A DNA stretch of 64,000 bases from Treponema sp. (GTDB lineage: Bacteria; Spirochaetota; Spirochaetia; Treponematales; Treponemataceae), in NCBI GenBank assembly GCA_016296575.1, contig JAEDJA010000010.1:1-64000 (forward strand). Direction: 5' to 3'. The notes below the pieces were generated by a model, which was not told the origin of the DNA, made no database searches, and saw only the letters and a list, made by a program, of their open reading frames with translations. Both the position numbers and the translations under genes were made by a program. Below, piece by piece: positions 25,885-35,695 of this stretch (within the stretch, counting starts at the first letter, position 1; every line of letters starts with the position of its first letter).

Positions 25885-26106
25885 CTAAGGGACTGGATCA
25901 TATCCGCCCTTATGATATGGGTTACATCTAAAGATTCGTTTAATTGCAAGCAAAAGACCTTTCCATGGCCCATATTTTTGAATTGCTTCCACCGCATAAG
26001 CAGAACAGGTTGGATAAAATCTGCACTTAGGCGGAAACAACGGAGAAATACAAACTTGGTAAGCGCGAATCAATAATATGAAAAATTTAGAGATTAATCT
26101 CTTCAT
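25885..26106 (-). CDS. yidD: Membrane protein insertion efficiency factor YidD
   Basis: 73 residues with the full family pattern: RAYQVCISPLFPPKCRFYPTCSAYAVEAIQKYGPWKGLLLAIKRIFRCNPYHKGGYDPVP. The three conserved Cys (CISP, CRFYPTC) are all present, and an N-terminal amphipathic helix is expected to lie on the membrane. It overlaps the end of rnpA by about 20 bp and ends 13 bp before yidC, the standard order rpmH-rnpA-yidD-yidC. Confidence 0.96.
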   Translation of the reverse strand: MKRLISKFFILLIRAYQVCISPLFPPKCRFYPTCSAYAVEAIQKYGPWKGLLLAIKRIFRCNPYHKGGYDPVP

Positions 26107-26464
26107 CCTTCAATAATCCTGCCTTTTGACACAATAAACGAAATTGATCACACCGCGTGCTGAACGAGTCGTTTCCTGGATATATTAGTAAAAGAATGTC
26201 ATATCCTGTGTTCAGGTGTGATTTAAAATGACGATAGATTTCCCGGCTGTATCTTTTTGACAAGTTTCTTTGTACCGCGTTACCGTATCCACGATTCAAA
26301 GGAAAACCTATTCGGTTCATGCCCAGACCATTTTCCAAATAGAAAATTTTTGCTCCAGGTATACTTGCCTTTTTTCCGTTTTTGAACAGTTTCTTAAAAT
26401 CTGCGGGCTTTTTTATTCGTTCTTCACGTTCAAAAAAGCCCGTTTTCTTAGAGTCTGTTTCCAT
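26087..26464 (-). CDS. rnpA: Ribonuclease P protein component
   Basis: Protein cofactor of RNase P for tRNA 5' maturation. 125 residues. The RNR-type motif is AVQRNLSKRYSREIYRHFK (consensus RNRxKRxxRE, here RNLSKRYSRE), preceded by GFPLNRGYGNAV and followed by GYDILLLIYPG. The N-terminus is longer than in many relatives (METDSKKTGFFEREERIKK) and highly charged. The ribosome site is weak (AGGG abutting the ATG), 9 bp after the rpmH stop. Confidence 0.93.
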   Translation of the reverse strand: METDSKKTGFFEREERIKKPADFKKLFKNGKKASIPGAKIFYLENGLGMNRIGFPLNRGYGNAVQRNLSKRYSREIYRHFKSHLNTGYDILLLIYPGNDSFSTRCDQFRLLCQKAGLLKDEEINL

Positions 26465-26473
26465 CCCTAGAGA

Positions 26474-26629
26474 TTAATATTTGTTGTGTTCGTCTGCTAC
26501 TGAAAGCTTTCTTCTTCCCTTTGCGCGGCGACGAGCGAGTACTTTGCGTCCACCTTTAGTTGCCATTCGGGCTCTGAAACCGAATTTTCTATTGCGTTTT
26601 ACTTTACTTGGCTGGTATGTTCTTTTCAT
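26474..26629 (-). CDS. rpmH: Ribosomal protein L34
   Basis: 51 residues beginning MKRTYQPSKVKRNRKFGFRA and containing the L34 core ARMATKGGRKVLARRRAKGRRKLSV, ending ADEHNKY. Perfect L34 family match. AAAGGAG lies 6 bp before the ATG. It opens the rpmH-rnpA-yidD-yidC-khpB run, which is the usual neighbour of dnaA. Confidence 0.97.
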   Translation of the reverse strand: MKRTYQPSKVKRNRKFGFRARMATKGGRKVLARRRAKGRRKLSVADEHNKY

Positions 26630-26700
26630 TGAACAACTCCTTTATAATTAATTTTAAAATATTTCTGTTAAAAGCATTAAAAAAGTAGTATGAAAATATA

Positions 26701-27267
26701 TCATTTATCTTCGTTGCTAGTCAACATAGTATTTCTTAGTCTTTCTAATTTTTCGGCAAGTTCACCTTCAATTTTTACTGGCTGTTGAAGTTTTTCATCA
26801 TTATTTTGAAGATTATCCTGTGCTTTTGATGAATCCAGTTTTTCATAGAATTCATTAATTGTTTTTTCGTCTTTTTCCATCTGGAGGCGGGTGGCGGCGC
26901 GGCTTTTTTCCAAAGCTTCCTCATAGGTATCAAAAAGCTTTGCTTCAGAACCTCTTGCTTTAAAAGCCAGCGAGCGAATTTTTAAATCCGGCACATACAT
27001 ATTCATTCCTTTGATTATGTAGCGGGAATTTAACTGTAAGATTTGATTCCAGGAGGAATGATCTGTTTCTACAAGAAGGACGCCGTTTTTAATATCTACA
27101 ACCTGAGTATGCGCCGTAAGGCGCTCGCCATAATTTTTTACAGAACCCACTACTTTTTTCCAGGTATTTACCAGCTGGGAATTCTGATTAAAAGTATTTG
27201 CTTCAATGGTTTGCATCAGACGGGAAATAAATTCCGCGCTGTCCATCATATTTCCATAATTATTCAT
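26701..27267 (-). CDS. DUF721/DciA-like protein
   Basis: 188 residues from the ATG at 27267, whose ribosome site (GGAG) lies inside the end of recF; the recF stop overlaps the start (ATGAATAA). The DUF721 domain is about 15-105: the AEFISRLMQTIEANTF opening, NTWKKVVGSVKNYGERLTAHTQVVDIKNGVLLVETDHSSWNQILQLNSRYII with the family's conserved W, V and H-S positions. The rest is a Lys/Glu-rich, probably disordered tail. DciA loads the DnaB helicase in bacteria without DnaC. The recF-downstream position supports a replication role, but this copy is unproven. Confidence 0.8.
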   Translation of the reverse strand: MNNYGNMMDSAEFISRLMQTIEANTFNQNSQLVNTWKKVVGSVKNYGERLTAHTQVVDIKNGVLLVETDHSSWNQILQLNSRYIIKGMNMYVPDLKIRSLAFKARGSEAKLFDTYEEALEKSRAATRLQMEKDEKTINEFYEKLDSSKAQDNLQNNDEKLQQPVKIEGELAEKLERLRNTMLTSNEDK

Positions 27268-28357
27268 CGCTCCATTCCCCATTTTTTATGAAATATACTT
27301 TTGTTGTTTCGCGGCGGTAATTTTCGTAAGGTTCTCCCGGTAAGAATGTACAGAAAAGCTGCTCGTATTCAGGCAGCATGGCAGTAAGCTTTCGGCGTTT
27401 TTCAGGATCCAGTTCCAAAAGCACATCATCCATAAGGAGAACTGGTTTGAAGCCGGTGGCGCGGGTATAATAAACAGCTTGAGCTACCCGCAGAATTAAA
27501 GAAATTAAACGGCATTGTCCGGTAGACGCTGTCTGTATAAAATTTCGTCCTTCGTATAAAAATCCGATTCTGTCACGGTGGGGACCTGTCATGGTAGTTT
27601 CCATGTGTTTATCAAGCTCCTGTTGTGAGTTTAAATGGGTAATAATCTGTTGTGCCGAAGGCACCCGAAAATTTACGCCATCTTTTATCTCTTTCCAGCT
27701 TGGTGCATAAGCAATTTTTACACCTTCAATTCCTGTAATTTCGTAAAAAAGTTTTCCAAAAATCTGATTAAACATGAAAATTGCTTTTTTACGTTTTTCC
27801 TGAATAACAAGTCCTGTTACTGCAAGCTGCTGGTCATAAACGCTGAGCATTTCGTAATTTTTTTCTTTAAGAATCAGATTACGGGATTTCAGAATTTTTT
27901 TATAATTCCTCATATCCTCAATGTAAAGTGAATCGTAAAGTGAAAGACTTTGATCAATAAAAAATCGGCGACACTCTGGTTCACCTACCGCAAAACGCAT
28001 ATCATCGTGACAAAAAAGAATGCAGGGTATTGTGTTAATCAAATCCTTTCGATCTGTAATCTTTTTTCCGTTTTTTTCAATTCGTTTTTTTCCGCCTTCA
28101 AAAATAATGCCCACTTTTTCGGTGTTTGATTCTTTTTGAAACATTGCATTTACACTAAAGTCCTTTTCGTTGTGGCGGACAATTTGAGAATCTGTATGTG
28201 TTCGAAATGAAACCCCATAAGCCAGGTAATAAAGTGCTTCCAGAAGATTGGATTTTCCCTGACCATTTTCTCCAACAAAATAGACCTCCCGCGAAGAAAG
28301 GTCTATTCGTTCATTTTTCAGGTTTCTGTAATTATAAAAAGCAGCATTTAGAAACAT
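27260..28357 (-). CDS. recF: DNA recombination and repair protein RecF
   Basis: 365 residues of the RecF/SMC-like ATPase family, which helps RecA load at gaps. Walker A is GENGQGKSN at residues 29-37. The ABC signature region lies in ASTGQCRLISLILRVAQAVY, and VLLMDDVLLELDPEKRRKL is the Walker B/D-loop segment. N-terminal NAAFYNYRNLKNERIDLS is typical. The ribosome site is weak. It starts 36 bp after dnaN and overlaps the following DUF721 gene. Confidence 0.96.
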   Translation of the reverse strand: MFLNAAFYNYRNLKNERIDLSSREVYFVGENGQGKSNLLEALYYLAYGVSFRTHTDSQIVRHNEKDFSVNAMFQKESNTEKVGIIFEGGKKRIEKNGKKITDRKDLINTIPCILFCHDDMRFAVGEPECRRFFIDQSLSLYDSLYIEDMRNYKKILKSRNLILKEKNYEMLSVYDQQLAVTGLVIQEKRKKAIFMFNQIFGKLFYEITGIEGVKIAYAPSWKEIKDGVNFRVPSAQQIITHLNSQQELDKHMETTMTGPHRDRIGFLYEGRNFIQTASTGQCRLISLILRVAQAVYYTRATGFKPVLLMDDVLLELDPEKRRKLTAMLPEYEQLFCTFLPGEPYENYRRETTKVYFIKNGEWSDE

Positions 28358-28393
28358 TGAATTTCCGTGTCATCCAAATTTTAAAGGATCTCA

Positions 28394-29521
28394 CTAGTAG
28401 TTCATTGGCATAATAATATGTTCGTAATCTGCATCCTTTTCTGATTTTACGTTGAAAGCTTTGTTGATTCGAACATCGTCGTCATTATCAAATTCGGCAT
28501 TGAAATTGAATACTATATTTTCACTGTCGATTACTTTAAGAAGGTCTGCAATGTAAACAAAGTTCAATCCAACTGAACAAGGATTTCCGGCATAACGGCA
28601 AGGAATTTGTTCTTCGGCATTACCCATGTCACTTTCTGGTGAAATAAGATTAAGTGAACCTGGTTCAATCTTGAAAATGATTCGACTTTTTTTGCGGTCA
28701 ACCATTGTTGTAATGCGTTTAAGAGCTGCATCAAGATCTTCTTTATTTACCTGGAAAGTATAGGCAAGACTTTCAGGAATTACTTTTTTATAAGCCGGAT
28801 ACTGTCCATCAATAAGATTTGAAATGAATTCGTAATTTGCAAATTTAACAAAAATAGCACGGTCAATTACCGAAACAAAAATATTTCCTTCATCAGAAGC
28901 ATGTTTCAAAATTAGTCCAAGAATTTTTGTAGGAACAATTGCAGGTGAAAAATCTGGAATGTTATTTGCAATTGGTTTAGTAATATGTGAAAGTCGGTGA
29001 CCATCTGTTGCTACCATTACAAGATTCTGTTCTTCCTTTGCAAAGTAAACTCCTGTCATGAAATAACGCTGTTTATCATCACAAACGGCAAAAATTGTCT
29101 GACGGATCATTTCTTTAAAATCTTTTGCTGGAACTTCAAAGAATGGAACCTGTTCTGTACTTCCAAGCTCAGGGAATTTTTCGGAAGCCTGACTGTTCAA
29201 CTGAGCTTTAAATCTTTTTACTGTTGAGCTAATTGTAACTTTAATGTCTTCCTGTTTGAACTCAACTTCTCCAGATGGAAGTGAAGAAAGAATGCTCATA
29301 AATTTGTCACAGAAAATTGTTGTTGCTCCTTCCTGTTCAATATCCACTGGAATTGAAGTAGTCCATTTTAATGTGGAGTCTGTTGCTTTAATTACCAGAG
29401 TGTTGTTTTCGGCAACCAGCATAATATTTGAGAGAATTGAAAGGGGACTTTTATTTGTAATAATCTCCTGTGCAATCGAAATTTCTTTAATCATTGCGTC
29501 TCTGTCAAAAGTAAATTTCAT
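28394..29521 (-). CDS. dnaN: DNA polymerase III beta clamp
   Basis: Sliding clamp, 375 residues. It has the expected three-part repeat: MKFTFDRDAMIKEISIAQEIITNKSPLSILSNIMLVAEN..., FEVPAKDFKEMIRQTIFAVCDDKQRYFMTGVYF near 125 and a third part starting AYTFQVNKEDLDAALKRITTMVD near 245. The C-terminus ends YEHIIMPMNY, as in most clamps (peptide-binding groove end). AAGGAG precedes the ATG. It lies 246 bp after dnaA and starts the dnaN-recF-DUF721 run. Confidence 0.97.
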   Translation of the reverse strand: MKFTFDRDAMIKEISIAQEIITNKSPLSILSNIMLVAENNTLVIKATDSTLKWTTSIPVDIEQEGATTIFCDKFMSILSSLPSGEVEFKQEDIKVTISSTVKRFKAQLNSQASEKFPELGSTEQVPFFEVPAKDFKEMIRQTIFAVCDDKQRYFMTGVYFAKEEQNLVMVATDGHRLSHITKPIANNIPDFSPAIVPTKILGLILKHASDEGNIFVSVIDRAIFVKFANYEFISNLIDGQYPAYKKVIPESLAYTFQVNKEDLDAALKRITTMVDRKKSRIIFKIEPGSLNLISPESDMGNAEEQIPCRYAGNPCSVGLNFVYIADLLKVIDSENIVFNFNAEFDNDDDVRINKAFNVKSEKDADYEHIIMPMNY

Positions 29522-29767
29522 TTTAGACTCCTTTTTTTGTTTACATCCCTATTTATACTTAAATTTATAAATTTTAGTAGTAGTAATAGTAGGGGCGTTT
29601 ATAACGTTGATAAGTGAACTAAGTCCTTGAATTTCAAGAATTTAGACCGTTTATAAACTGTTTAGTATTATGAACAATTCATCAACATATTCACACTTTT
29701 TTGCTGATTTAAAAGTTATCAACATTATTTTACCACATTATGAACATTTTATATACAAAAATTTAGG
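29522..29767. other. dnaN-dnaA intergenic region, origin candidate
   Basis: 246 bp, very AT-rich, with DnaA-box-like words: TTATCAACA at 29716-29724, TCATCAACA at 29679-29687 and TTATCAACG (minus) at 29605-29613. These differ from the TTATCCACA consensus at one to three positions. No gene. Confidence 0.5.
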
Positions 29768-31171
29768 CTATTTCTTTTTATAGTATTTAATTTGATTCTT
29801 AAGTGATTTTATTTTTTCTTCCATGTCTGGATCAGTTTTTCTTAAATCTTCAATGGTTTTTTTTGCATGAATTACTGTTGCATGATTTTTTCCGCCAAGT
29901 TCACGTCCTGTATCAACCAGAGAATAATCCATCAGATTAAAGATAAGGTAAGCTGCCATCATGCGTGCCATTGCAGTTCTGTTGTCTCTTTTTTTGCCTT
30001 TAATATCCAAAACTGAAACATCATAATTTTCTGCAATTACCTTAAGAATTATTTCAACAGTTACGTTTCCCATGTTGTCAGATGTTGAGTCACGTAGAAG
30101 ATCTTTTGCTTTAGCCAGATCAACTTTAATTCCTGTAAGATCTTCATAACCAGTTACTTTTGTAATAGCCTGTTCCAGATCTCGGACATTTGTTTCAATT
30201 ACTTTTCCAATGTAATCAATAACATCTTTATCAAGACTTACACCAAGTGATTCAAGTTTTTTTCGAATAATTGCGCATCGTGTTTCAAAGTTAGGCGGTT
30301 GAAGATCAATTACCATTCCGTTAGAAAGTCTTGAAATCAGGTGTTCATCCATTTCTTTGATATCCCGAACTGAGCGGTCACAAGTAAAAACCATCTGTGC
30401 TTTTTTTCCGAAAAGAACGTTGAATGTGTTAAAAAGTTCTTCCTGAGTTCCTTCTTTTCCTTCAATTGCGTGAATATCATCCAGAAGAAGTACATCAAGA
30501 TTTCGGTATTTTGCTTTGAATTTATCCTGAGTTTGAGTATTGATTGAATTGATGAAGTCACTGATAAAATCGTCTGAACGTACATAGCAGATTTTCATTT
30601 TGTGATCTGCATTGTCGTTGATGTAATTTCCAATTGCCTGCATAAGGTGAGTTTTTCCAAGTCCTGATCCACCGTAAAAAAGAATTGGATTAAACTTGTT
30701 TCCAGGATTTGCTGCAACTGCTTTGGCAGCTTGATAAGCAAAATTTGAATTTTCACCAGGAACGAATTTTTCAAAAGTATAAGCGTCATCCAGTGTAGGA
30801 TTTTTTACACGGGCAGGTTTTTCTGGTTCAGCGGAAGAATTATTTGATTCCCTTGAAGAAGATTTTTCTGCCTGAACAGGTGTATCTTCAATTTTGAATT
30901 CAAGATTTTTTACGGTAATTTCAAATTGAAGATTTTCCTGTCCTGTAATCTGACGTATTTTATTAAGAACGATGTTAAATATATTTTTTTCATTCAGCTT
31001 CATTTCCATGAATTCTGAAGGAACTGCAACGGTGATTGTATCAACTGTGTCGCTTACATAATCCAGTTTAAACCAGGTTATGAATGTATTTTCTTCGCCT
31101 TTGCTTTTATATTCTTCGTGGAGCTGATTCATGGCATATTGCCAGGCATCCATGTAATTATTTTCGTTCAT
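29768..31171 (-). CDS. dnaA: Chromosomal replication initiator DnaA
   Basis: 467 residues. Domain I is 1-85, a Ser/Glu-rich linker follows to about 125, and the AAA+ domain has Walker A GGSGLGKTH (167-175), Walker B LLLDDIHAI near 230 and the sensor motifs CDRSVRDIKEM and HLISRLSNG. Domain IV is the DNA-binding helix-turn-helix with RELGGKNHATVIHAKK near 432-447, the DnaA signature. No Shine-Dalgarno precedes the ATG, but TATAAT lies 6 bp upstream, so the message may start at the ATG. It faces gyrB across 81 bp. Confidence 0.98.
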   Translation of the reverse strand: MNENNYMDAWQYAMNQLHEEYKSKGEENTFITWFKLDYVSDTVDTITVAVPSEFMEMKLNEKNIFNIVLNKIRQITGQENLQFEITVKNLEFKIEDTPVQAEKSSSRESNNSSAEPEKPARVKNPTLDDAYTFEKFVPGENSNFAYQAAKAVAANPGNKFNPILFYGGSGLGKTHLMQAIGNYINDNADHKMKICYVRSDDFISDFINSINTQTQDKFKAKYRNLDVLLLDDIHAIEGKEGTQEELFNTFNVLFGKKAQMVFTCDRSVRDIKEMDEHLISRLSNGMVIDLQPPNFETRCAIIRKKLESLGVSLDKDVIDYIGKVIETNVRDLEQAITKVTGYEDLTGIKVDLAKAKDLLRDSTSDNMGNVTVEIILKVIAENYDVSVLDIKGKKRDNRTAMARMMAAYLIFNLMDYSLVDTGRELGGKNHATVIHAKKTIEDLRKTDPDMEEKIKSLKNQIKYYKKK

Positions 31172-31177
31172 AGGATT

Positions 31178-31183
31178 ATTATA
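31178..31183 (-). promoter_or_regulatory. -10 element of dnaA, close to the ATG
   Basis: TATAAT on the minus strand, then AATCCT and the ATG at 31171. The matching -35 at 17 bp (AGAAAT) is poor. Position suggests a leaderless or near-leaderless transcript. Confidence 0.4.
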
Positions 31184-31252
31184 ACTTCACTTTAAAAAAA
31201 ATTTCTAGTAGAATGTATAGACTTGTCAAAAATTTGTTAAAAGGAAAAAGTG

Positions 31253-33226
31253 ATGTCAGAGAATTACTCAGCAGATAATATCCAGGTCCTTGAAGGACTT
31301 GAACCTGTTCGAAAACGTCCTGGTATGTACATTGGATCTACTGGTCCTAATGGTTTACATCACCTGGTATATGAAGTAGTTGATAACTGTATCGACGAAG
31401 CAATGGCAGGATTCTGTCACAATATTACAGTTGCTCTTGAAAAAGATGATATCTGTCGTGTTGAAGATGATGGTCGTGGTATCCCTGTTGATATCAATAA
31501 AAAAACAGGAATATCTGCTCTTGAACTGGTTTTAACTAAACTTCATGCCGGTGGTAAATTTGACAAGTCTAACTACAAGGTTTCCGGTGGTCTTCATGGT
31601 GTTGGTGTTTCTTGTGTAAATGCTCTTTCAGACTGGCTTGTTGCAACAGTTAAACGCGATGGAAAAGTTTTTGAAGAAAGATTTGAACGAGGTATTCCTT
31701 CAAAAGAAGGTGTAAAAGAAATTGGTACTTCTGATACAACTGGTACTACAATCCGATGGAAATCTGACGCAACAATTTTTACCGAAACTATTGTTTATGA
31801 TTTTGATGTACTTCTTGCCCGTCTTCGTGAGCTTGCTTTTTTGAATCCAGGAATTCAGATTACTTTCCGTGATGAACGTCTTGAAAAAGTAAAGGAGCTG
31901 GTTCTTAAGTTTGATGGCGGTATCAACGAATATACAAAATTCTTGAATGAAGGAAAAAAAGTAATTCCTGGTGAACCTTTGTTTATTTCTGGTGAACAGG
32001 ATGACATCATTGTTGATGTTTCAATGCAGTTCAACGACAGTTTTGATGAACGCATTTATTCTTATGTAAACGACATTAATACCCGAGAAGGTGGTACTCA
32101 CCTGGACGGTTATAAAAATGCACTTACTTTTGTAATGAATAAGTTCTTTGAAGGAAACGAAAAGCTCTTCAAAAAACTTAATCCAAAATGGAATCCAAAG
32201 GCTGATAAAAAAGATGCCAAGGCAAAGGATCTTAAGCTTGAAAAACTTACCGGTGAAGATATCCGTACTGGTTTGACAGCAGTTCTTTCAGTTAAAGTTC
32301 CTGAACCTCAATTCGAAGGACAGACTAAAACTAAGCTTGGAAATACTGTAGTCCGCACAATTGTAGATTCACTTGTTAAAGACAAGCTTACACTTTGGTG
32401 TGAGCAGAATCCACAGGACTGTAATCTTATTCTTGAAAAAGCTGTAAATGAAGCTATTGGTCGAATTAAGGCACGCAAGGCAATTGAAACAAACCGCAAA
32501 ACTGGAATGGACTCTTTTGGTCTTCCTGGAAAACTTGCTGACTGTTCATCAAAGAAACCTGAAGAATGTGAAGTTTACATTGTCGAAGGAGATTCTGCCG
32601 GTGGTTCGGCCAAACAGGGTCGAAATCCAAAAACCCAGGCTATTCTTCCGCTTTGGGGTAAAATGCTCAACGTTGAAAAAGTACATCCTGAAAAGGTTTA
32701 TAACAACGACAAGCTTATGCCGGTAATTGCATCACTTGGTGCAGGAATTGGAAAAACCTGGAATATCGAAAAACTCCGTTACCATAAAATCATCATTATG
32801 GCCGATGCCGATGTTGACGGTGCACATATCTCAACTTTGCTTTTGACCTTCTTCTACCGCTTTATGCCTGAATTGATTGAAAAAGGTTATGTTTATATTG
32901 CTATGCCACCTCTCTATCGCGTTGAATATAAAAAGACTAAATTTAAAAGATTTGTATTTAGTGATGAAGAAAGAGACCGTGCTTTGGAAGAACTTGGTGA
33001 TAACCGTGATAAAGCCGAAGTACAGCGCTACAAAGGTCTTGGTGAAATGGAATGGCAGGAGCTTAAAGAAACAACAATGGATCCTGCTAACCGCAAAATG
33101 AAACAGGTAAAGATTACGGACGCTATTGAAGCAGATCACATCTTCTCAATTCTTATGGGTGATGATGTTGATCCACGTCGTAAGTTCATCGAAGAAAATG
33201 CAGTTTATGCAACACTGGACGTATAG
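31253..33226 (+). CDS. gyrB: DNA gyrase subunit B
   Basis: 657 residues from the ATG at 31253 (AAGGAAAAAGTG upstream; the GTG just before is less well placed). The GHKL ATPase parts are IQVLEGLEPVRKRPGMYIG, EVVDNCIDEAMAG, VEDDGRGIPVD and KVSGGLHGVGVSCVNALS. The Toprim region has VYIVEGDSAGGSAKQGRNP near 435 and IIMADADVDGAHI near 505. The C-terminal RYKGLGEMEWQEL is present. Full-length for this type. It is in an operon with gyrA, three bases apart. Confidence 0.98.
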   Translation: MSENYSADNIQVLEGLEPVRKRPGMYIGSTGPNGLHHLVYEVVDNCIDEAMAGFCHNITVALEKDDICRVEDDGRGIPVDINKKTGISALELVLTKLHAGGKFDKSNYKVSGGLHGVGVSCVNALSDWLVATVKRDGKVFEERFERGIPSKEGVKEIGTSDTTGTTIRWKSDATIFTETIVYDFDVLLARLRELAFLNPGIQITFRDERLEKVKELVLKFDGGINEYTKFLNEGKKVIPGEPLFISGEQDDIIVDVSMQFNDSFDERIYSYVNDINTREGGTHLDGYKNALTFVMNKFFEGNEKLFKKLNPKWNPKADKKDAKAKDLKLEKLTGEDIRTGLTAVLSVKVPEPQFEGQTKTKLGNTVVRTIVDSLVKDKLTLWCEQNPQDCNLILEKAVNEAIGRIKARKAIETNRKTGMDSFGLPGKLADCSSKKPEECEVYIVEGDSAGGSAKQGRNPKTQAILPLWGKMLNVEKVHPEKVYNNDKLMPVIASLGAGIGKTWNIEKLRYHKIIIMADADVDGAHISTLLLTFFYRFMPELIEKGYVYIAMPPLYRVEYKKTKFKRFVFSDEERDRALEELGDNRDKAEVQRYKGLGEMEWQELKETTMDPANRKMKQVKITDAIEADHIFSILMGDDVDPRRKFIEENAVYATLDV

Positions 33227-33229
33227 CAA

Positions 33230-35695
33230 ATGATCGAAAATATTAAATACGAAGAAAGACAGACACCGGAAGGCGGATTCGTTCTTACAGCTCCAATTGA
33301 ACACGAAATGCAGCGTTCCTTCATTGATTATTCAATGTCGGTTATTGTTGAACGTGCTCTCCCTGATGTTCGTGATGGTCTTAAACCAGTTCACCGCCGT
33401 ATTCTTTATGCTATGGCAGAAGAAGGACTTACTTCTGGTGGAAAGACAAAAAAATGTGCCACTGTAGTCGGTGATGTACTTGGACGTTATCACCCACATG
33501 GAGACGCATCTGTTTATGATGCAATGGTTCGTCTTGGACAGGCTTTTTCAATGCGTTACATGCCTGTTACAAAACAGGGTAACTTTGGAGGTATCGATGG
33601 TTCTCCAGCTGCTGCCTACCGTTACACCGAAGCAAAGATGTCTAAAATCGCTGAAGAAATGGTTGAAGACATCAAAAAAGAAACCGTAGATTTTATTCCA
33701 AACTTTGATGATACACGCAAAGAACCAACAGTTCTGCCAGGAGCTTTTCCATTCCTGCTCTGTAACGGTTCTACAGGTATTGCTGTTGGTATGGCAACAA
33801 ACATGCCTCCACACAACCTGCGTGAAATTGGACAGGCTATTTCGGCTTATATCGACAATCCTGACTGCACAATTGATGATTTGATGCACTTTGTTAAAGG
33901 TCCTGATTTCCCTACCGGCGGAACAATTTTTGGTCGTAAAGGAATCGGTGATGCTTACAGAACTGGTCGCGGTAAAATTATGCTCCGTGCCAAGTTCACA
34001 ATCGAAACTGATACTAAGGGTAAAGAATCAATCATTTTTACAGAAATCCCTTACCAGACACGAACAACTGATCTTGTTACAAAAATCGGTGAGCTTGCCC
34101 GTGACAAGGTGATTGAAGGAATTGAACGAGTAAACGATGGTTCTCATGGAGACGATGTTCGTATTGAAGTTGATTTGAAACGCGGTGCAATGACCAAATT
34201 AGTTCTGAATCAGCTTTTTGCAAAAACTGCACTTCAGTCATCTTACGGTATCATCAACCTGGCTCTGGTTAATGGACGTCCGATGATTTTGAATCTGAAG
34301 CAGCTTATTCAGTGTTTCGTTGATCATCGTGATCAGGTTATTACCCGCCGAACAAAGTTTGAACTTAAAAAAGCAAAACACGAAGAACATATTCTTGAAG
34401 CTAAGATTACAGCCGTTGATGTTGTTGATGAAGTAATTGCAATTATCCGCGGAAGCCGTACTGAAGATGAAGCCAAGCTTAAACTTGAAGAAAGATTTGG
34501 CTTTGATGAAGAACAGTCTCAGGCAATCGTAGATCTCCGCTTAGGTGTTTTGACTAATCTTCGTATTGAAGAACTGCGCAATCAGTTGGGTGAAATTCGG
34601 TCTCTTATTGCACACCTGGAAGATCTGCTTGCTAACCATGAAAAAATTCTTGCTCTTATCAAAGAAGAAACAGACAAAATTGTTGATAAATATGGTGATG
34701 ACCGTAAAACTGATATTGTTGCTGGTGAAGTTGAAAGCATCAATGTAGAAGATATGATTAAAGATGAAGACATGGTTGTGATGATTTCACGCCTTGGATA
34801 CATCAAACGAATTGCTGCTTCTAAATACAAGAAACAGGGTAGGGGTGGAACAGGAAGTAATTCTACAAATCTTGCCGATGAAGATTATATCAACCAGCTG
34901 TTCATTGGTTCTACAAAAGATCACATGGTTTTCATTACTAACTTGGGAAAAGCATACTGGGTAAAAGTTCATGAAATTCCAGAATCTGAAAAGAACAGTC
35001 GTGGTGCTCATGTTAAGAGTCTTCTTGCTCTTGGACCTGATGAAGAAATTACAACTATTGTTTCCCTTAAAGAATTCAGCGACGACCAGTTCCTGTTTAT
35101 GACAACAGCAGCCGGCGTTGTAAAGAAAGTAAGAACAAATGAATTTGCCAATGCCAAAACACGTGGTATTATCTGTATCAAGCTTGATTCTGGTGACCGC
35201 CTGATCAGTGCAATTCAGACAAACGATAAGAGCGATATTCTTATGGTTTCACGCCGTGGTAAGGCTCTTCGTATTTCTGATGATATGGTTCGCCCAATGG
35301 GACGTGCAAGCCGTGGTACAAAGGGAATGAAACTTGCTTCTGGAGACGAAATTGCTGCTGCAGTTAAACACGAAGATGATGCAGCTATTTTTGTTATTAC
35401 AGAACGTGGTTATGGAAAACGAGTTTCTTTTGATTCTTACAGTGTTCACGGTCGTGGAACTGGTGGTCAAAAAATCTTTGGTAATGTTGATGGTAAGGGT
35501 GAAATTATTGGAGCTCTTTCTATCCGTGAAAAAGATGAACTTGTTTGTATGACAAGTCAGGGAAAAACCTTGAGATTCAAAGCCAGTGATATTAAAGAAC
35601 AGGGAACAGCAGCTTCAGGGGTTTCTGTAGTTAAGGTTACTGATCCTGATTATATCGTAGGTATTGATAAGGTTGAGAAGAAAGACGAAGAGTAG
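33230..35695 (+). CDS. gyrA: DNA gyrase subunit A
   Basis: 821 residues. Catalytic Tyr132 is in AAAYRYTEAKMS. The quinolone-resistance region is RYHPHGDASVYDAMVR: Ala93 occupies the Ser83 position of E. coli and Ser94 the Ala84 position, while Asp97 is kept. The winged-helix and tower domains are full length, and the C-terminal propeller begins near 510 with DMVVMISRLGYIKRIAASKYKKQGRGGTG (the gyrase-box region). It follows gyrB by three bases, so the two are co-transcribed. A strong terminator lies about 180 bp downstream. Confidence 0.98.
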   Translation: MIENIKYEERQTPEGGFVLTAPIEHEMQRSFIDYSMSVIVERALPDVRDGLKPVHRRILYAMAEEGLTSGGKTKKCATVVGDVLGRYHPHGDASVYDAMVRLGQAFSMRYMPVTKQGNFGGIDGSPAAAYRYTEAKMSKIAEEMVEDIKKETVDFIPNFDDTRKEPTVLPGAFPFLLCNGSTGIAVGMATNMPPHNLREIGQAISAYIDNPDCTIDDLMHFVKGPDFPTGGTIFGRKGIGDAYRTGRGKIMLRAKFTIETDTKGKESIIFTEIPYQTRTTDLVTKIGELARDKVIEGIERVNDGSHGDDVRIEVDLKRGAMTKLVLNQLFAKTALQSSYGIINLALVNGRPMILNLKQLIQCFVDHRDQVITRRTKFELKKAKHEEHILEAKITAVDVVDEVIAIIRGSRTEDEAKLKLEERFGFDEEQSQAIVDLRLGVLTNLRIEELRNQLGEIRSLIAHLEDLLANHEKILALIKEETDKIVDKYGDDRKTDIVAGEVESINVEDMIKDEDMVVMISRLGYIKRIAASKYKKQGRGGTGSNSTNLADEDYINQLFIGSTKDHMVFITNLGKAYWVKVHEIPESEKNSRGAHVKSLLALGPDEEITTIVSLKEFSDDQFLFMTTAAGVVKKVRTNEFANAKTRGIICIKLDSGDRLISAIQTNDKSDILMVSRRGKALRISDDMVRPMGRASRGTKGMKLASGDEIAAAVKHEDDAAIFVITERGYGKRVSFDSYSVHGRGTGGQKIFGNVDGKGEIIGALSIREKDELVCMTSQGKTLRFKASDIKEQGTAASGVSVVKVTDPDYIVGIDKVEKKDEE

